NCBI GenBank assembly: GCA_033762815.1
Contig: JANRLF010000003.1
Span: forward strand, 124,001-188,000
Length of the DNA: 64,000 nucleotides
Direction: 5' to 3'
Source: JANRLF01 sp033762815
GTDB taxonomy: Bacteria; Bacteroidota; Bacteroidia; Chitinophagales; CAIOSU01
Shown: positions 41,215 to 50,389 of the stretch, piece after piece
How positions within the stretch are numbered: the first letter of the stretch is position 1
How the letters are laid out: each line of letters opens with the position of its first letter
Program-made: the position numbers and the translations under genes
The notes under the pieces: model-generated
Told to the model about the DNA's origin: nothing
The model's database searches: none
Seen by the model: the letters and a program-made list of their open reading frames with translations, nothing else

Positions 41215-42453
41215 ATGTACAGAATATTGCTATTATCCTTCCTTTTGGGCCTTTGCTTGTCTGGTAGCGCGGTGGAGCTGGTGAGCAGCAGCTTGGTAAA
41301 ATCATATACCAAGGACGAGCTGGTGGCCTACTACAAAAAGAAGCGGGTGCCCAAGTTCCTGATGGGCGTGAAGTATGATATTGACCTTTATAAGATGCTG
41401 TACAAAACGCCGAATGAGAAGGGCGAACTGGTGCTGGCATCGGGGCTGTTTGTGGTGCCCAAAGGGGCCAAAGAGCGCTTACCCCTAGTGAGCTACCAGC
41501 ATGGTACCAGTATCAGGAAAAACGATGCCCCTAGCCAACTGGAGGGCGAGTACGTGATAGGCATGGGCATGGCCACCAACGGCTATGCGGTTGCATTGCC
41601 CGATTATTTGGGCCTGGGCGAGGGGGAAGGTTTCCACTTGTACCTGCATGCACAGACGGAGGCATCGGCATCGCTGGATATGATACTTGCCTGCAAGCAG
41701 TTTGCCAAGGACAAAGGCATCGTGCTGAACGATATGCTGTTTCTAGCTGGCTATAGCCAAGGCGGGCATGCCACCATGGCCCTGCACAAAATGATTGAGG
41801 AGCGGTATGCGGATGAGCTGAAAGTGACGGCATCGGCGCCCATGTCGGGCCCTTATGACCTGACGGGGGCGCAAGCCGAGGTAATATCGGAATACCGGGA
41901 GTATTCCAACCCGGGCTACCTGCCTTATGTCATCTTTTCGTACAACAGGGTGTACCATCTGTTCCAAAGCCCATCGGAGGTGTTCCTACCGCCCTATGAC
42001 ACCATTCTGCCGCCACTGCTGGATGGCACGCACGGCATGAACGCCCTGAACAAGGCCATGCCCAAGGTGCCGGCCAATGCACTAAAGCCTGAAGTGGTAC
42101 TGGCTTTTAAAACCGACACGGCAAGCCTGTACGCCAAGGCCATGCGCGACAATAACCTGTACGACTGGAAGCCCAAGGCACCGGTAAAAATGTGCTATTG
42201 CGAGGCAGATGAGCAGGTAAGCTACAAGAATGCCTTTGTAGCCTATGAGGCTTTTAGGAAGCAAGGCGCAAAACAGGTGAAAAAGGCGGGTATGGGCAAA
42301 AAGTTCAACCATCGCAAATGCGCTTACTACTCATTGGTGTATAGCAAAATGTGGTTTGATAGCTTCAGAAAAGGAAAAGAGAAAGGCAGGAAAGGGCCTA
42401 TATTTAAAAGGTTAGCACTTACCTTGGCCCGCCCAGCGGTGAGAAAGAGCTAA
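41215..42453 (+). CDS. Secreted alpha/beta hydrolase (lipase/peptidase-like)
   Basis: A 412-residue hydrolase with an N-terminal signal peptide (LLLSFLLGLCLSGSA). Fold markers: LPLVSYQHGTS oxyanion segment, ALPDYLGLGEGEGFHLYLH, nucleophile motif GYSQGGH (Ser181), Asp332 in EADEQVSY and His366 in FNHRKCAY. This resembles secretory-lipase/prolyl-aminopeptidase-like Bacteroidota proteins; an ester or peptide substrate cannot be told apart. The C-terminal tail is very basic. Directly downstream of arm B. Confidence 0.85.
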   Translation: MYRILLLSFLLGLCLSGSAVELVSSSLVKSYTKDELVAYYKKKRVPKFLMGVKYDIDLYKMLYKTPNEKGELVLASGLFVVPKGAKERLPLVSYQHGTSIRKNDAPSQLEGEYVIGMGMATNGYAVALPDYLGLGEGEGFHLYLHAQTEASASLDMILACKQFAKDKGIVLNDMLFLAGYSQGGHATMALHKMIEERYADELKVTASAPMSGPYDLTGAQAEVISEYREYSNPGYLPYVIFSYNRVYHLFQSPSEVFLPPYDTILPPLLDGTHGMNALNKAMPKVPANALKPEVVLAFKTDTASLYAKAMRDNNLYDWKPKAPVKMCYCEADEQVSYKNAFVAYEAFRKQGAKQVKKAGMGKKFNHRKCAYYSLVYSKMWFDSFRKGKEKGRKGPIFKRLALTLARPAVRKS

Positions 42454-42566
42454 ATGCAGTTGGTTGAAGGAATATGTTATTGGTTGAAGGCCTTGCACTA
42501 AATTGCCCTTGAGCGACGTCATTATGTGGAAACAGTGCTATTTTTAAACGACAAAACGGATTTACC

Positions 42567-43424
42567 ATGTCCATGCTCTATTATTTCTTCCCCAATTTGC
42601 GCGATGCAGGGCCTGTTGTTAGGTTTTTGATGACCTTCAATATCATGTTCTTTCGCTATTTCCTGTTTGCGGGGGCAATGTTCCTATTGTTCTATATCAT
42701 CAAACGGCAGGACTGGCTGTATAAAAAGATTCAGCAGGTATATCCCGAAAGGAAGCGGATATGGCACGAGTTCAAGTATTCCTTACTTACCATCCTTATT
42801 TTCAGTGGCATCATCACCTTAATGGGTTTCCTTACCAAGGCAGGTTATACCAAGGTTTATTACAATATCGATGAAAGGGGCGTGCCCTATTTTATTGGTA
42901 CCATCGTATTGGTCATCTTTATCCACGATACCTATTTCTACTGGATGCACCGGCTGATGCACCACCCCAAGTTGTTTAGGCACGTGCACAAGATACACCA
43001 CCTATCGCACAACCCCACCCCTTGGGCGGCCTATTCCTTCCATCCCATTGAGGCGATTATTGAGTTTGGCTTTGTGCCCATCATCATTATGCTCATACCC
43101 GTACATTTTGCGGTGATGTTCATTTTTGCGCTGTATATGATTGCCATGAACGTAATGGGCCACTTGGGCTTTGAGATGTTCCCTAAATGGTTTGCCAGGC
43201 ACCCTATCGGCAAATGGCACAATACCAGCACCCACCACAACATGCACCACAAAATGGTGAACTGCAACTATGGCCTGTATTTCAATTTTTGGGACCGTGT
43301 GATGGGCACCAACCACGCCAAGTATGAGGAAACATTTGAGAAAGTAGCTACAAGGCCTAGACCGGAAAAGGTAGAAAACACTGCCCCTTTAGCTGCCGAA
43401 AACCTAGCAACCCAAGGCAGTTAA
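42567..43424 (+). CDS. Sterol desaturase / fatty-acid hydroxylase family protein
   Basis: A 285-residue di-iron integral membrane enzyme with four to five hydrophobic segments. The His clusters are complete: HDTYFYWMHRLMHH (His120, 128, 132, 133), HKIHHLSHN (141-148) and HNTSTHHNMHH near residue 220. It should hydroxylate or desaturate a lipid or carotenoid; the substrate is unknown. Ends with a 4-bp overlap with the convergent DUF2452 gene. Confidence 0.9.
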   Translation: MSMLYYFFPNLRDAGPVVRFLMTFNIMFFRYFLFAGAMFLLFYIIKRQDWLYKKIQQVYPERKRIWHEFKYSLLTILIFSGIITLMGFLTKAGYTKVYYNIDERGVPYFIGTIVLVIFIHDTYFYWMHRLMHHPKLFRHVHKIHHLSHNPTPWAAYSFHPIEAIIEFGFVPIIIMLIPVHFAVMFIFALYMIAMNVMGHLGFEMFPKWFARHPIGKWHNTSTHHNMHHKMVNCNYGLYFNFWDRVMGTNHAKYEETFEKVATRPRPEKVENTAPLAAENLATQGS

Positions 43425-43864
43425 TCTTTTTCTATCTTCCATGTATGGTCGGCCATCAGGAAAGCCTTGGCTACAAAGGCTTTGTAGGGCAGTTTTTTGC
43501 CCCACTCGGCAGGTGAAATCATGGTGAGCACATGCCCGCCGTCCTCTTTTTCAAAGAGATAGTAGGTTTGTCCAATTAGCGGTTCAAAGCCCATATCGGC
43601 ATCATAAATCATTTCCGATACTTGTATGCGCTGCTGAATTTCCTGTGCCTGCTCAATCAAAGTCTGCATCTGGCGTTGCAGTTGCAGGAGTTGTGTGTCG
43701 GTTTGTTGGCGCATGGCCAGTAAGGACTTGCCCTTTATCTTGCCCTTATCTTCAGGCCTTATTACGGCACTGCCTACGGTATGGGCATAGGGTAGCAAAC
43801 CAGGGTTCTCCGCAACCTTGTCCTTATCGATAGGGTTAATAAAATCCTCAGACCCTTCCATCAT
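43421..43864 (-). CDS. DUF2452 protein
   Basis: A 147-residue cytoplasmic protein with the family start NPIDKDKVAENPGLLPYAHTVGSAVI, a coiled-coil centre (MRQQTDTQLLQLQRQMQTLIEQAQEIQQRI) and a C-terminal FEPLIGQTYYLFEKEDGGHVLTMISPAEWG. Function unknown. Overlaps the end of the DUF4340 gene by 4 bp as the last gene of the gld operon. Confidence 0.85.
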   Translation of the reverse strand: MMEGSEDFINPIDKDKVAENPGLLPYAHTVGSAVIRPEDKGKIKGKSLLAMRQQTDTQLLQLQRQMQTLIEQAQEIQQRIQVSEMIYDADMGFEPLIGQTYYLFEKEDGGHVLTMISPAEWGKKLPYKAFVAKAFLMADHTWKIEKD

Positions 43865-44937
43865 TCATAAATGTAAAAGTCGTTGCGGCTGCGCAATATT
43901 TTACCGAAAACGAACTGCTGTATAATGCCAAAATCCTTACCGTCATTGAAAGTGGCAAAATACCTATCAGGGTCAATTTTGATATCCTTGCCACTGGCAT
44001 CAAACAAATTTTTTGTTCTTCTGTTCGCTGGCATTGAATAAACGGTCATGCTGTCCGTTTGCCCATTTTTGCTTTGAACATAAACCAAAGCCACGGGCCT
44101 GGTGGCGAGAATACTGTCTTTGGCAATGTAGTTGTTCTCAAAAGACTCAGCATTCAAAAATTTGAAGGAATTGAGGTAGTCGTTCACCCTGGGCTTGCTC
44201 AGGTTGGCTTTCTTCTCGGCCAATCTTTTTTGATAAGCAATATCAGAGGGCATCAAAGTATCGCCAGCCGTTGTATTCAATGATGCTATGCTAAAGCTGT
44301 CCTTGCTCAAGACCGTGAGCTTGAATGAATTGAGCGGATGATAAGGATAACGTACCGTGACCGAGGAGATATCATCAATGGTATAGTCAAAAACATTCAA
44401 ATCGCGCAGTTCAGCTTCTTCCAATAAAAAACGGGCGGCAATATCGCCCGCAAAACCGGAAATATGGACGGAGTAGGGCTTTGTCATGCCGTTTTCCCCT
44501 GTCATGGCCATATAATTACCAGCACCATCTTTCATCATGCTACCGACAAGAAGCGTTTTGCTGGGCTTTCCATCTTTGTCCGTAAACAATTGGATTTTTA
44601 GGCCACGGGTAATTTCCTTTTGGGTCCTATCCATACTAGCCTCGCTTACGGGCGCCAGTACGCTTAGGCTGGTCAATGTTTTCAGCATAAAGTCCATTTT
44701 CACGGGCATGGCCTTTAGGCTATCGTTCATTATCCATCCATCTTTCCCACGGGTTAACACCAGTACTTTTCCGCTGCTATTTGACAGGATGATTTTTTGC
44801 AGGCTGGCCGTATCTGGCGTGGCGAAGGTGGTTTCGTCCATCAATGCATTCGAGCCTTGGCCTTTAAAAAGAATCAATGCCGCAATGCCAGCCAGCACTA
44901 GAAAAATTACAATGTAGATAGTGTTCCTTTGATTCAT
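43861..44937 (-). CDS. DUF4340 protein
   Basis: A 358-residue protein with one N-terminal transmembrane helix (IYIVIFLVLAGIAALILF) and a periplasmic domain. The DUF4340 pattern includes LTRGKDGWIMNDSLKAMPVKMDFMLKTLTSLSV, then LRDLNVFDYTIDDISSVTVRYP. Commonly encoded behind GldG-like proteins and thought to belong to the same membrane system; role unproven. Overlaps gldG by 4 bp. Confidence 0.85.
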   Translation of the reverse strand: MNQRNTIYIVIFLVLAGIAALILFKGQGSNALMDETTFATPDTASLQKIILSNSSGKVLVLTRGKDGWIMNDSLKAMPVKMDFMLKTLTSLSVLAPVSEASMDRTQKEITRGLKIQLFTDKDGKPSKTLLVGSMMKDGAGNYMAMTGENGMTKPYSVHISGFAGDIAARFLLEEAELRDLNVFDYTIDDISSVTVRYPYHPLNSFKLTVLSKDSFSIASLNTTAGDTLMPSDIAYQKRLAEKKANLSKPRVNDYLNSFKFLNAESFENNYIAKDSILATRPVALVYVQSKNGQTDSMTVYSMPANRRTKNLFDASGKDIKIDPDRYFATFNDGKDFGIIQQFVFGKILRSRNDFYIYE

Positions 44938-46643
44938 CGTGCAAATCGGCGCCTTCTAATTAAGTTATAAATAACACCGAACACCGCAATAAACAACACG
45001 GGTGCTCCCATATTCACAGCTTGCCATTTCGTAGCCTCCTGCTTAATGCGGGGGCTATCGAGCAAGCGCAGCTTTATTTCCTTGTTACGGGTTTCAATTA
45101 GCTGGGCATCGTCACTAAGGTATTCAATGCAGTTGAGCAACAAATCTTTGTTGGCAAAAGTTTGCTCCGTATAAGGGTAATAGCCCAAAGGATACACCGA
45201 CCCTTTGCTGCTCACTTGATTTTTAATCATATCCCCATCGCCTATTACAATCTGCTTTGCGAATACCGAGGTGTCTTTAAAATCAATGCCGAAAGAATCT
45301 TTGTAAACCTGCAGCGTATTGGCCGCCAAGCGATTGGTGAAAACGGAATTGAACTTACCCTCTAGCAACACCGCCAAAGGCAGATTGCTTTGTGTGAAAT
45401 TCTTTACGTCGGGTTTGTCCTTTACCATTCCAAAATGGATGCGCATGGGCGACTGCAATGCCTTGCTGTATTTGGAGCTGGAAAGTAGCACCGTCTTTTT
45501 TACCCCCGGTGCCTTTACAGTGTCGATTGTACTCACAAATTGCCCCATCACCGCATCTAAGTTCTTTACGATAGCATGGCTGTTATTGGAAGTAATGATG
45601 GGGTAGAAGTACCACGGGAAAAACTCCGTTTGTGGCGGGTTGCCTGCGCCCACTACCAAAGGGATGCCATTGCACTGTAAATCTTGCACCAAGGTAGTGT
45701 TTACCCGAGCACCATACTTGAAGAGCATATCTTCCAAGTTCAAATCGAACGAGTTGGTCATGTAAAGTTCTTTGCCCAAAAGGCTGTCCATGCTCATGTT
45801 CACCGGGTCAATCAGCCACAATACACTGCCCCCGTTCATTATGTATTGGTCAATCTTGAATTTGTCAATTTCCCTGAAAGGTTGGGTAGGCTTGGCTATT
45901 ACCAAAATGTCATACTTGTTGGCCAGCACCAGCTCATCGGAGATACTTATCAGGCGTAGGTCGTATTGATAGTCCTGTAAGGTACGGGCAATGTCGTTCA
46001 GGAACATTTTGTCCAATTCACCCTCACTTTGTGCAAAGGCTATGCGTGGGCTTTGCCTTTGGGTGATTTTTTTGATGGAGTTGGCAATTTTATATTCCAA
46101 CAACTCCACGGAATTATTCAATGCTTCGTTGGGTCCAAGTCCTACTTGGTTTTCCAACAGTTGTAGGGCCACTTCCTTTTCCCGGTAGTGCATCATCAGT
46201 CCTGGGAAAATGATTTGTGAAGAAGCCCCCTCGTCATTTTGTACCCTAAGGTTAGTGGGTGTCAATCCTTTTTCATACAGCTCTTTTTGTAAAGCCTCTT
46301 TCTGTTCTTTATCGCCAAGGGTGGGGTCAATGAAGATAAAATTCACTTTTCCGTTGGATGCGTTGCCGAATTCATACAGCATTTCCTCCGTAGCATTGCG
46401 CAATCGTTTGAACCCGGCGGGAAAAGCCTTTCCTTCCAGATATACCCTTACAAACACCTGGTCATCCAAATTGCGCAACAAATCTTTGGTAGCATCGGAC
46501 AGGGTATAGCGTTTTTCCACGGTAAGGTCGAAACGCTTATAGTATTTAGAGGCGATAAAATTGGCCAGGGCAATAATGCCGAACAGCAGCAGTATTCGAA
46601 ATGCTGCCTGCAAGCGGTGCGATATTTTCTTACGGGCTACCAT
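44934..46643 (-). CDS. gldG: Gliding-motility-associated ABC transporter substrate-binding protein GldG
   Basis: A 569-residue membrane-anchored protein: N-terminal helix (FRILLLFGIIALANFIASKYYKRFDLT), then an extracytoplasmic region with KRYTLSDATKDLLRNLDDQVFVRVYLEG and PGLMMHYREKEVALQLLENQVG, and a C-terminal helix VLFIAVFGVIYNLIRRRRFAR. This is the GldG/ABC_transp_aux architecture. With GldA and GldF it forms a transporter needed for gliding in Flavobacterium johnsoniae. Overlaps gldF by 7 bp. Confidence 0.9.
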   Translation of the reverse strand: MVARKKISHRLQAAFRILLLFGIIALANFIASKYYKRFDLTVEKRYTLSDATKDLLRNLDDQVFVRVYLEGKAFPAGFKRLRNATEEMLYEFGNASNGKVNFIFIDPTLGDKEQKEALQKELYEKGLTPTNLRVQNDEGASSQIIFPGLMMHYREKEVALQLLENQVGLGPNEALNNSVELLEYKIANSIKKITQRQSPRIAFAQSEGELDKMFLNDIARTLQDYQYDLRLISISDELVLANKYDILVIAKPTQPFREIDKFKIDQYIMNGGSVLWLIDPVNMSMDSLLGKELYMTNSFDLNLEDMLFKYGARVNTTLVQDLQCNGIPLVVGAGNPPQTEFFPWYFYPIITSNNSHAIVKNLDAVMGQFVSTIDTVKAPGVKKTVLLSSSKYSKALQSPMRIHFGMVKDKPDVKNFTQSNLPLAVLLEGKFNSVFTNRLAANTLQVYKDSFGIDFKDTSVFAKQIVIGDGDMIKNQVSSKGSVYPLGYYPYTEQTFANKDLLLNCIEYLSDDAQLIETRNKEIKLRLLDSPRIKQEATKWQAVNMGAPVLFIAVFGVIYNLIRRRRFAR

Positions 46644-47368
46644 TTCCTACTTTCCAAAGAAGTATGGGTGAAGAAAATAAAGATGGCTGTTACGGAAAGG
46701 AAGTAGGTAAGGTCGCGGGTATCGATTACCCCCCTGCCAATGGATATAAAGTGTGCGCTCATGCCCAGTTGCTGCACAAATGCATCGAAACGGCCGTAAA
46801 ACACATCGAGGTTGCTCACCATATCGAAGGCATAGTGCATTACAAAACAAAGGCTTACCGCTAATACGAATGATACGATTTGGTTTTTGGTGATAGACGA
46901 CGCAAACAAGCCCACCGCCACAAAGGCAGATGCCAAGAACAACACCCCCAAATATGAGCCCCAAATGGCACCGCTGTCAAGGTTTCCCTTAGGCGAGCCC
47001 AGTTCGTACACGGTATAGAAATAGATAAAAGTGGGTACAATGGAAAACAATACCAGTGTCATAGCGGCAAAGTATTTGCCTAGAATAATGCTCACGTCTT
47101 TGATAGGCTTGGTTGCCAATATTTCGATGGTACCGGCACTGATTTCCTCCGCAAAAGAGCGCATGGTAATGGCGGGAATAAGGATAAGGAACACCCAAGG
47201 CGTAACAGAGAACAACACATCCAAAGAGGCAAAGCCATATTCCAAAACATTCGAATCAGGATTGATCCAAACAAAGAAACCGGTTATGAGCAGGAACACT
47301 ACAATGAATATGTAGCCGATGACCGAGCTAAAGAAAGCGTTCAATTCCTTTTTATAAATGCTCCACAT
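46637..47368 (-). CDS. gldF: Gliding-motility-associated ABC transporter permease GldF
   Basis: A 243-residue ABC-2 type permease with six hydrophobic segments: IYKKELNAFFSSVIGYIFIVVFL, LLILIPAITMRSFAEEISAGTIEILATKPI and the last helix YFLSVTAIFIFFTHTSLESRKW. Partners GldA (ATPase) and GldG. The gldA stop overlaps its start by 1 bp. Confidence 0.9.
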   Translation of the reverse strand: MWSIYKKELNAFFSSVIGYIFIVVFLLITGFFVWINPDSNVLEYGFASLDVLFSVTPWVFLILIPAITMRSFAEEISAGTIEILATKPIKDVSIILGKYFAAMTLVLFSIVPTFIYFYTVYELGSPKGNLDSGAIWGSYLGVLFLASAFVAVGLFASSITKNQIVSFVLAVSLCFVMHYAFDMVSNLDVFYGRFDAFVQQLGMSAHFISIGRGVIDTRDLTYFLSVTAIFIFFTHTSLESRKW

Positions 47369-48273
47369 CAGTTGGTCAGTTTTTGGAAAATTTCTTCCAA
47401 GCTCGATTGTTCTTTTACCAGAGTTTCCAAGGTCAGTTGCTGCTCTTTGGCAAAGTTGAAAATGGCTGCGCTCAAATCGGCATCCTTTGCTGCGGTCAGT
47501 ATCCAGGCCTGCTTATCTTGCCTTGCTTGCTTTACCCCTGCAATACGCTGTATGGTTTTCAAATCTACCGTTTCCTTGAAAGCTACCCGCCATACTGCTT
47601 CCTGCTGTAGGTTCTGCTGTAAGCGTTCTGCGGTATCGTCGGCCACAATATTGCCTCGGTTAATAATCACTACCCTGTCGCACATGGCCTGTACTTCCTG
47701 CATGATATGGGTAGAGAGGATAACCGTTTTCCGCCTGCCCAGTGATTTGATCAAGCTGCGAATCTCTACCAATTGGTTAGGGTCCAATCCTGCGGTAGGC
47801 TCATCCAAAATAATCACTTCGGGGTCGTGCAGCAATGCCTGCGCCAAGCCCACCCTTTGCTTATAGCCCCTGGAAAGTTGGCCTATCTTTTTATGCTGTT
47901 CCCGCTGAAGACCCGTCAACTCTATCATTTCCGCAATACGCGACTTTGACTTGCTGCCCAATTGATGCACCCCAGCCAAAAAACCCAGATACTCCTTTAC
48001 GTACATATCGTAATAAAGGGGATTGCTTTCTGGCAGATAGCCTATACGGCGGCGCACTTCCATGGGAGCTTTTAATATATCATAGCCCGCTACCTCTGCC
48101 GTTCCGCTGCTGGGTGGCAAAAAACAGGTAATCATTTTCATGGTGGTAGATTTACCGGCACCATTCGGGCCCAAAAAGCCCAGCACTTGCCCGGTGGCCA
48201 CCTCAAAAGACACTTCGTTTACTGCCTTTTGCGAACCGTATGTTTTGGTAAGTTGATGAACCTTAATGGACAT
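47368..48273 (-). CDS. gldA: Gliding-motility-associated ABC transporter ATP-binding protein GldA
   Basis: A 301-residue ABC ATPase with Walker A GPNGAGKST (35-43), signature LSRGYKQRVGLAQALL, Walker B EVIILDEPTAGLDP and H-loop LSTHIMQEVQA. The C-terminal ~80 residues (FNFAKEQQLTLETLVKEQSSLEEIFQKLT) are as in GldA/CcmA-type ATPases. First gene of the operon gldA-gldF-gldG-DUF4340-DUF2452. Confidence 0.92.
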   Translation of the reverse strand: MSIKVHQLTKTYGSQKAVNEVSFEVATGQVLGFLGPNGAGKSTTMKMITCFLPPSSGTAEVAGYDILKAPMEVRRRIGYLPESNPLYYDMYVKEYLGFLAGVHQLGSKSKSRIAEMIELTGLQREQHKKIGQLSRGYKQRVGLAQALLHDPEVIILDEPTAGLDPNQLVEIRSLIKSLGRRKTVILSTHIMQEVQAMCDRVVIINRGNIVADDTAERLQQNLQQEAVWRVAFKETVDLKTIQRIAGVKQARQDKQAWILTAAKDADLSAAIFNFAKEQQLTLETLVKEQSSLEEIFQKLTN

Positions 48274-48289
48274 GCCTATAGAAGTGCGG

Positions 48290-48297
48290 CAAAATTA
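48290..48297 (-). promoter_or_regulatory. Predicted -7 element of the gldA operon
   Basis: TAATTTTG on the minus strand fits TAnnTTTG, 16 bp before the gldA ATG. No good TTTG at the -33 position. Confidence 0.45.
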
Positions 48298-48447
48298 CAT
48301 AAAAACCTAGATGTAACGGAAGTTGGTGCTTGATATTGCCAAAAGGCTTTGCAGCGAATCAAAATAAACGGGCTACTCTTAATGGAAGTATATATAGTTT
48401 ACCTGCTATTAACTTACTGCACGGGCCCCATGCCAATAAGTGCTTAA

Positions 48448-48462
48448 AAACTTATAAGTTTG
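48448..48462. promoter_or_regulatory. Operator-like 14-bp palindrome overlapping a -7 element
   Basis: AAACTTATAAGTTT (48448-48461) is a perfect palindrome. TAAGTTTG (48455-48462) within it fits TAnnTTTG. It lies 4 bp before the ATG of the MFS transporter, so binding of a regulator would occlude the promoter, and the mRNA would be nearly leaderless. Confidence 0.5.
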
Positions 48463-48466
48463 GGCA

Positions 48467-49789
48467 ATGCCTAAGCTAGGTTTGAGCCGCTATAGATGGC
48501 GCATCTGTGCCGTACTTTTTTTGGCTACTACAGTCAATTACATCGATCGTAATGTACTGTCATTTACCATGATAGATAATGTCTTTAGGCGGGAGATGCT
48601 TGATTTGCCGGCAGGGGAAGTATTGACTGAAAGCCACATTGGGCATTTCAAAGAACTGATGGGCTATGTGGATGCGGCATTTAAAGTAGCCTATGCTTTG
48701 GGCTTTTTGCTTGCAGGTTATTTGATTGACCGCATAGGAACAAAAAAGGGCTATGCCATTTCGCTTACTATTTGGAGTATTGCGGGCGTTACTAATGGCT
48801 TTGTGGGCAGTATCAGGGGGCTTAGCTTTACGCGTGCTTTATTGGGTATCGGCGAGTCTGGCAACTTTCCCTCGGCAGTAAAGGCAGTGGCTGAATGGTT
48901 CCCAAGGAAGGAACGGTCCTTGGCCGCAGGTTTGTTCAATGCAGGGGCCAATATTGGGATAATAGTTACTGCCTTGGCTGTTCCTTTCATCACCATCCAT
49001 TATGGCTGGCGAATGGCATTTGTAGCTACGGGTCTCCTGGGTTTTATAGTGTTGGCTTTATGGTGGCTAGTATATGATAAGCCTGAAAGGCATGCTGAGG
49101 TAAGTGCTGCAGAGCTGGCGCATATCCATAGCGACCAAGAGCTACCCACCGCCAAAATTCCTTGGATAAAACTCTTAGGCTATCGGCAAACATGGGCAGT
49201 AGCTATGGGCAAATTATTGGCAGACCCCATTTGGTACTTCTACCTTACCTGGCTACCTGATTTTTTCAATAGCAGCGAAGCCCTTGACCATAAGCTTGAC
49301 CTTAAGAACATTGGTATACCGTTCATCATCATTTACTTGGTGAGTGATGCGGGCAGTATATTTTTTGGTTGGCTCTCATCATGGCTCATCAAATCAGGTT
49401 GGACCCTGAATGCCGCTCGGAAAACAACTTTGCTCATTTGTGCTTGCTGCGTGGTGCCTATTGTTTTTGCCAGTACTACCCATAGTGTTTACATAGCGGT
49501 GGCATTGATAGCGCTAGCTGCGGCAGGTCATCAAGGCTGGTCGGCCAACATGTACACACTTTCTTCCGACATGTTTCCAAGCCAATCGGTAGCCTCTGTA
49601 GTAGGTATCGGTAGTATGATGGGCGCTACCGGGGGTGCTATTTTTGCCGCATCTACAGGAATTATTAGAGTAAAATTCGGATACGTTCCCTTGTTTATAA
49701 TAGCGGGCAGTGCTTATCTCCTTGCGCTATTGTTGGTGCACCTGCTTGCGCCTAAGTTAAACCCAATAGCAACGAAAGAACTTCAGTAG
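48467..49789 (+). CDS. MFS transporter, hexuronate/anion:cation symporter (ExuT-like)
   Basis: A 440-residue major-facilitator transporter with 12 hydrophobic segments. ACS-family marks: RWRICAVLFLATTVNYIDRNVLS in TM1, GYLIDRIGTKKGYAIS, RALLGIGESGNFPSAVKAVAEWFPRKERSLAAGLFNAGANIG and YTLSSDMFPSQSVASVVGIGSMMGATGG. It likely imports a hexuronate or another sugar acid with H+. No catabolic genes are adjacent. Preceded by a palindrome that may be its operator. Confidence 0.88.
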   Translation: MPKLGLSRYRWRICAVLFLATTVNYIDRNVLSFTMIDNVFRREMLDLPAGEVLTESHIGHFKELMGYVDAAFKVAYALGFLLAGYLIDRIGTKKGYAISLTIWSIAGVTNGFVGSIRGLSFTRALLGIGESGNFPSAVKAVAEWFPRKERSLAAGLFNAGANIGIIVTALAVPFITIHYGWRMAFVATGLLGFIVLALWWLVYDKPERHAEVSAAELAHIHSDQELPTAKIPWIKLLGYRQTWAVAMGKLLADPIWYFYLTWLPDFFNSSEALDHKLDLKNIGIPFIIIYLVSDAGSIFFGWLSSWLIKSGWTLNAARKTTLLICACCVVPIVFASTTHSVYIAVALIALAAAGHQGWSANMYTLSSDMFPSQSVASVVGIGSMMGATGGAIFAASTGIIRVKFGYVPLFIIAGSAYLLALLLVHLLAPKLNPIATKELQ

Positions 49790-49971
49790 TATGTGGAATT
49801 AGGCATCAGGCTTGCTACTTTATTGAGGAAAGCTTTTCCCGTAAACGTTGAAGAGCTGCACCACACATTAGGGAGTTCAGTTTGTAAATCATTGTTATTC
49901 AGCGTCGAAAACACTTGGCATGTTTTCGGTAGCAGGGTATTCACATTTTATCAAAAAAGAAAAATCGACCA

Positions 49972-50283
49972 ATGAAATCAAGGAACACTGCATTGGCTGT
50001 CCTAGCAGGTATTGCCGCAGGAGCAGCTATTGGTGCCATAGCCGGAATATTGCTAGCACCAGATTCAGGGGAAAACACCCGCAAAAAAATTACTGACAAA
50101 TACGGCGACTTGAAAGACCAACTTGCCACTGGTGTTGACGGTATTGTAAGCAAAGGAAAAGACATGTTCCGCTCAAAAGCCGACCAGGCCGTGGAAAAAG
50201 GACGCGAAGTAGCAGACAACTTTAAGAACAAAGCAAAAGAGGCTGCTGACTACGGTCAATCAAAAGTTCAAACTACCATTTAA
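49972..50283 (+). CDS. YtxH-domain protein
   Basis: A 103-residue protein with an N-terminal glycine/alanine-rich transmembrane helix (NTALAVLAGIAAGAAIGAIAGILLAPDSG) followed by KKITDKYGDLKDQL and a long charged helical tail, the YtxH pattern. Often linked to stress responses in Firmicutes and Bacteroidota; the function here is unknown. Ends before a clear terminator. The 180 bp upstream hold no recognised element. Confidence 0.88.
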   Translation: MKSRNTALAVLAGIAAGAAIGAIAGILLAPDSGENTRKKITDKYGDLKDQLATGVDGIVSKGKDMFRSKADQAVEKGREVADNFKNKAKEAADYGQSKVQTTI

Positions 50284-50313
50284 GGTAGGAAAACTAAGCG
50301 ATGTTTGTTGATG

Positions 50314-50336
50314 AGCCCTGCATTTGCGGGGCTTTT
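50314..50336 (+). terminator. Rho-independent terminator after the YtxH gene
   Basis: AGCCCTGC-ATTT-GCGGGGCT then TTTT: an 8-bp stem with one G-T pair and a T-run. Confidence 0.8.
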
Positions 50337-50389
50337 CATTTTTGGCAAACAACTTGCGTATCAAAACGGAACAGATAAAAACAAGCAAT

